DNA of 5,076 nucleotides from an uncultured Verrucomicrobia subdivision 3 bacterium (GTDB lineage Bacteria > Verrucomicrobiota > Verrucomicrobiae > Limisphaerales > UBA11358): positions 1 to 5,076 of the forward strand of contig CAIXPZ010000108.1 in the NCBI GenBank assembly GCA_903921455.1. The letters run 5' to 3'. Positions 4,850 through 5,076 of this stretch are shown in pieces. The number at the start of each line of letters is the position of its first letter. Within the stretch, counting starts at the first letter, position 1. The notes under the pieces are model-generated. The model saw nothing but the letters and a program-made list of their open reading frames with translations. It had not been told where the DNA came from and ran no database searches. Position numbers and translations under genes: made by a program.

Positions 4850-5076
4850 ATGGCCCACATTCACGAAAAAATTGATTTCACCGTAGCAATTTTCATTGTT
4901 TACGACGCGAAGGTTCTGGTCATTCACCATCGCAAACTTGGCAAATGGCTGCCGCTTGGCGGGCATATCGAACTGGACGAAGATCCGGAAATCGCCGCCC
5001 TGCGCGAGGCCAAAGAGGAAAGCGGACTCGACGTTGAATTAATTGGTGAGCGCCCGCCCACGACGTCGCCCGGCAC
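4850..5076 (+). CDS. Nudix hydrolase (N-terminal part, runs off window)
   Basis: The first 75 residues of a Nudix-fold pyrophosphatase, which hydrolyses a nucleoside diphosphate linked to another group using Mg2+ or Mn2+. The Nudix box is complete: G38, five residues, E44, seven residues, then R52-E-A-K-E56-E57-S-G59-L60. E53, E56 and E57 are the usual metal-site acids. It is preceded by the typical strand VAIFIVYDAKVLVIHHR and by WLPLGGH. The start is well defined because an in-frame TAA lies at 4838-4840, 10 bases upstream of the ATG. No Shine-Dalgarno is visible. The substrate cannot be read from this part, since specificity depends on residues outside the box and the C-terminus is missing. 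It is separated from korAB by a terminator, so it is probably an independent transcription unit. Confidence 0.92.
   Translation, partial: MAHIHEKIDFTVAIFIVYDAKVLVIHHRKLGKWLPLGGHIELDEDPEIAALREAKEESGLDVELIGERPPTTSPG

Noticed and set aside
4698..4886. A 62-codon plus-strand frame starting with TTG, and a 65-codon minus-strand frame at 4769-4966
   Set aside because: Both overlap the well-supported Nudix gene in other frames and lack recognisable features or good start signals.
1..5076. CRISPR array, toxin-antitoxin pair, retron or defence operon
   Set aside because: There are no spaced direct repeats, reverse transcriptase, nuclease or toxin motifs; the visible genes are explained by an element end, a metabolic operon and a Nudix gene.

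Overview
This 5.1 kb bacterial window joins an ordinary metabolic locus to what looks like the end of an integrated element. GC-rich protein genes, weak or absent Shine-Dalgarno sequences on the metabolic genes, and the look of the small coiled-coil protein suggest a Verrucomicrobiota-type genome. That placement rests on recall of protein style, not on a search, and is tentative.

Left part (1 to about 1053): the last codons of one gene overlap by ATGA with a 282-residue membrane protein gene that has a strong Shine-Dalgarno. That protein reads like a small soluble phage-type domain joined to a lipoprotein-like segment and a three-helix membrane C-terminus. At 1031-1053 lies an exact 3' end of a tRNA gene (T-loop, T-stem 3' strand, acceptor 3' strand, A73, CCA), probably tRNA-Leu, without the rest of the tRNA. 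This is the expected footprint of integrase-mediated insertion into a tRNA gene. The orientation puts the element on the left and the original chromosome on the right. An 8-bp inverted repeat (978-1026) ends four bases before the fragment.

Middle (1054-1748): an AT-richer stretch with several inverted repeats and one small minus-strand gene for a coiled-coil protein of unknown function. Then comes the upstream region of the next operon, with overlapping hairpins, a plausible -35/-10 pair and repeated GTGTC motifs.

Right part (1749-4513): a two-gene operon, korA-korB, for a 2-oxoacid:ferredoxin oxidoreductase of the two-subunit type (gamma-alpha fusion plus beta). It most likely acts on 2-oxoglutarate, linking CoA-dependent oxidative decarboxylation (or the reverse carboxylation) to ferredoxin. 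A textbook rho-independent terminator closes the operon. After about 280 bases without a convincing gene, a Nudix hydrolase begins at 4850 and runs off the window.

I found no convincing evidence for an undescribed multi-gene system. The most useful leads are the tRNA-fragment junction and the chimeric membrane protein beside it.
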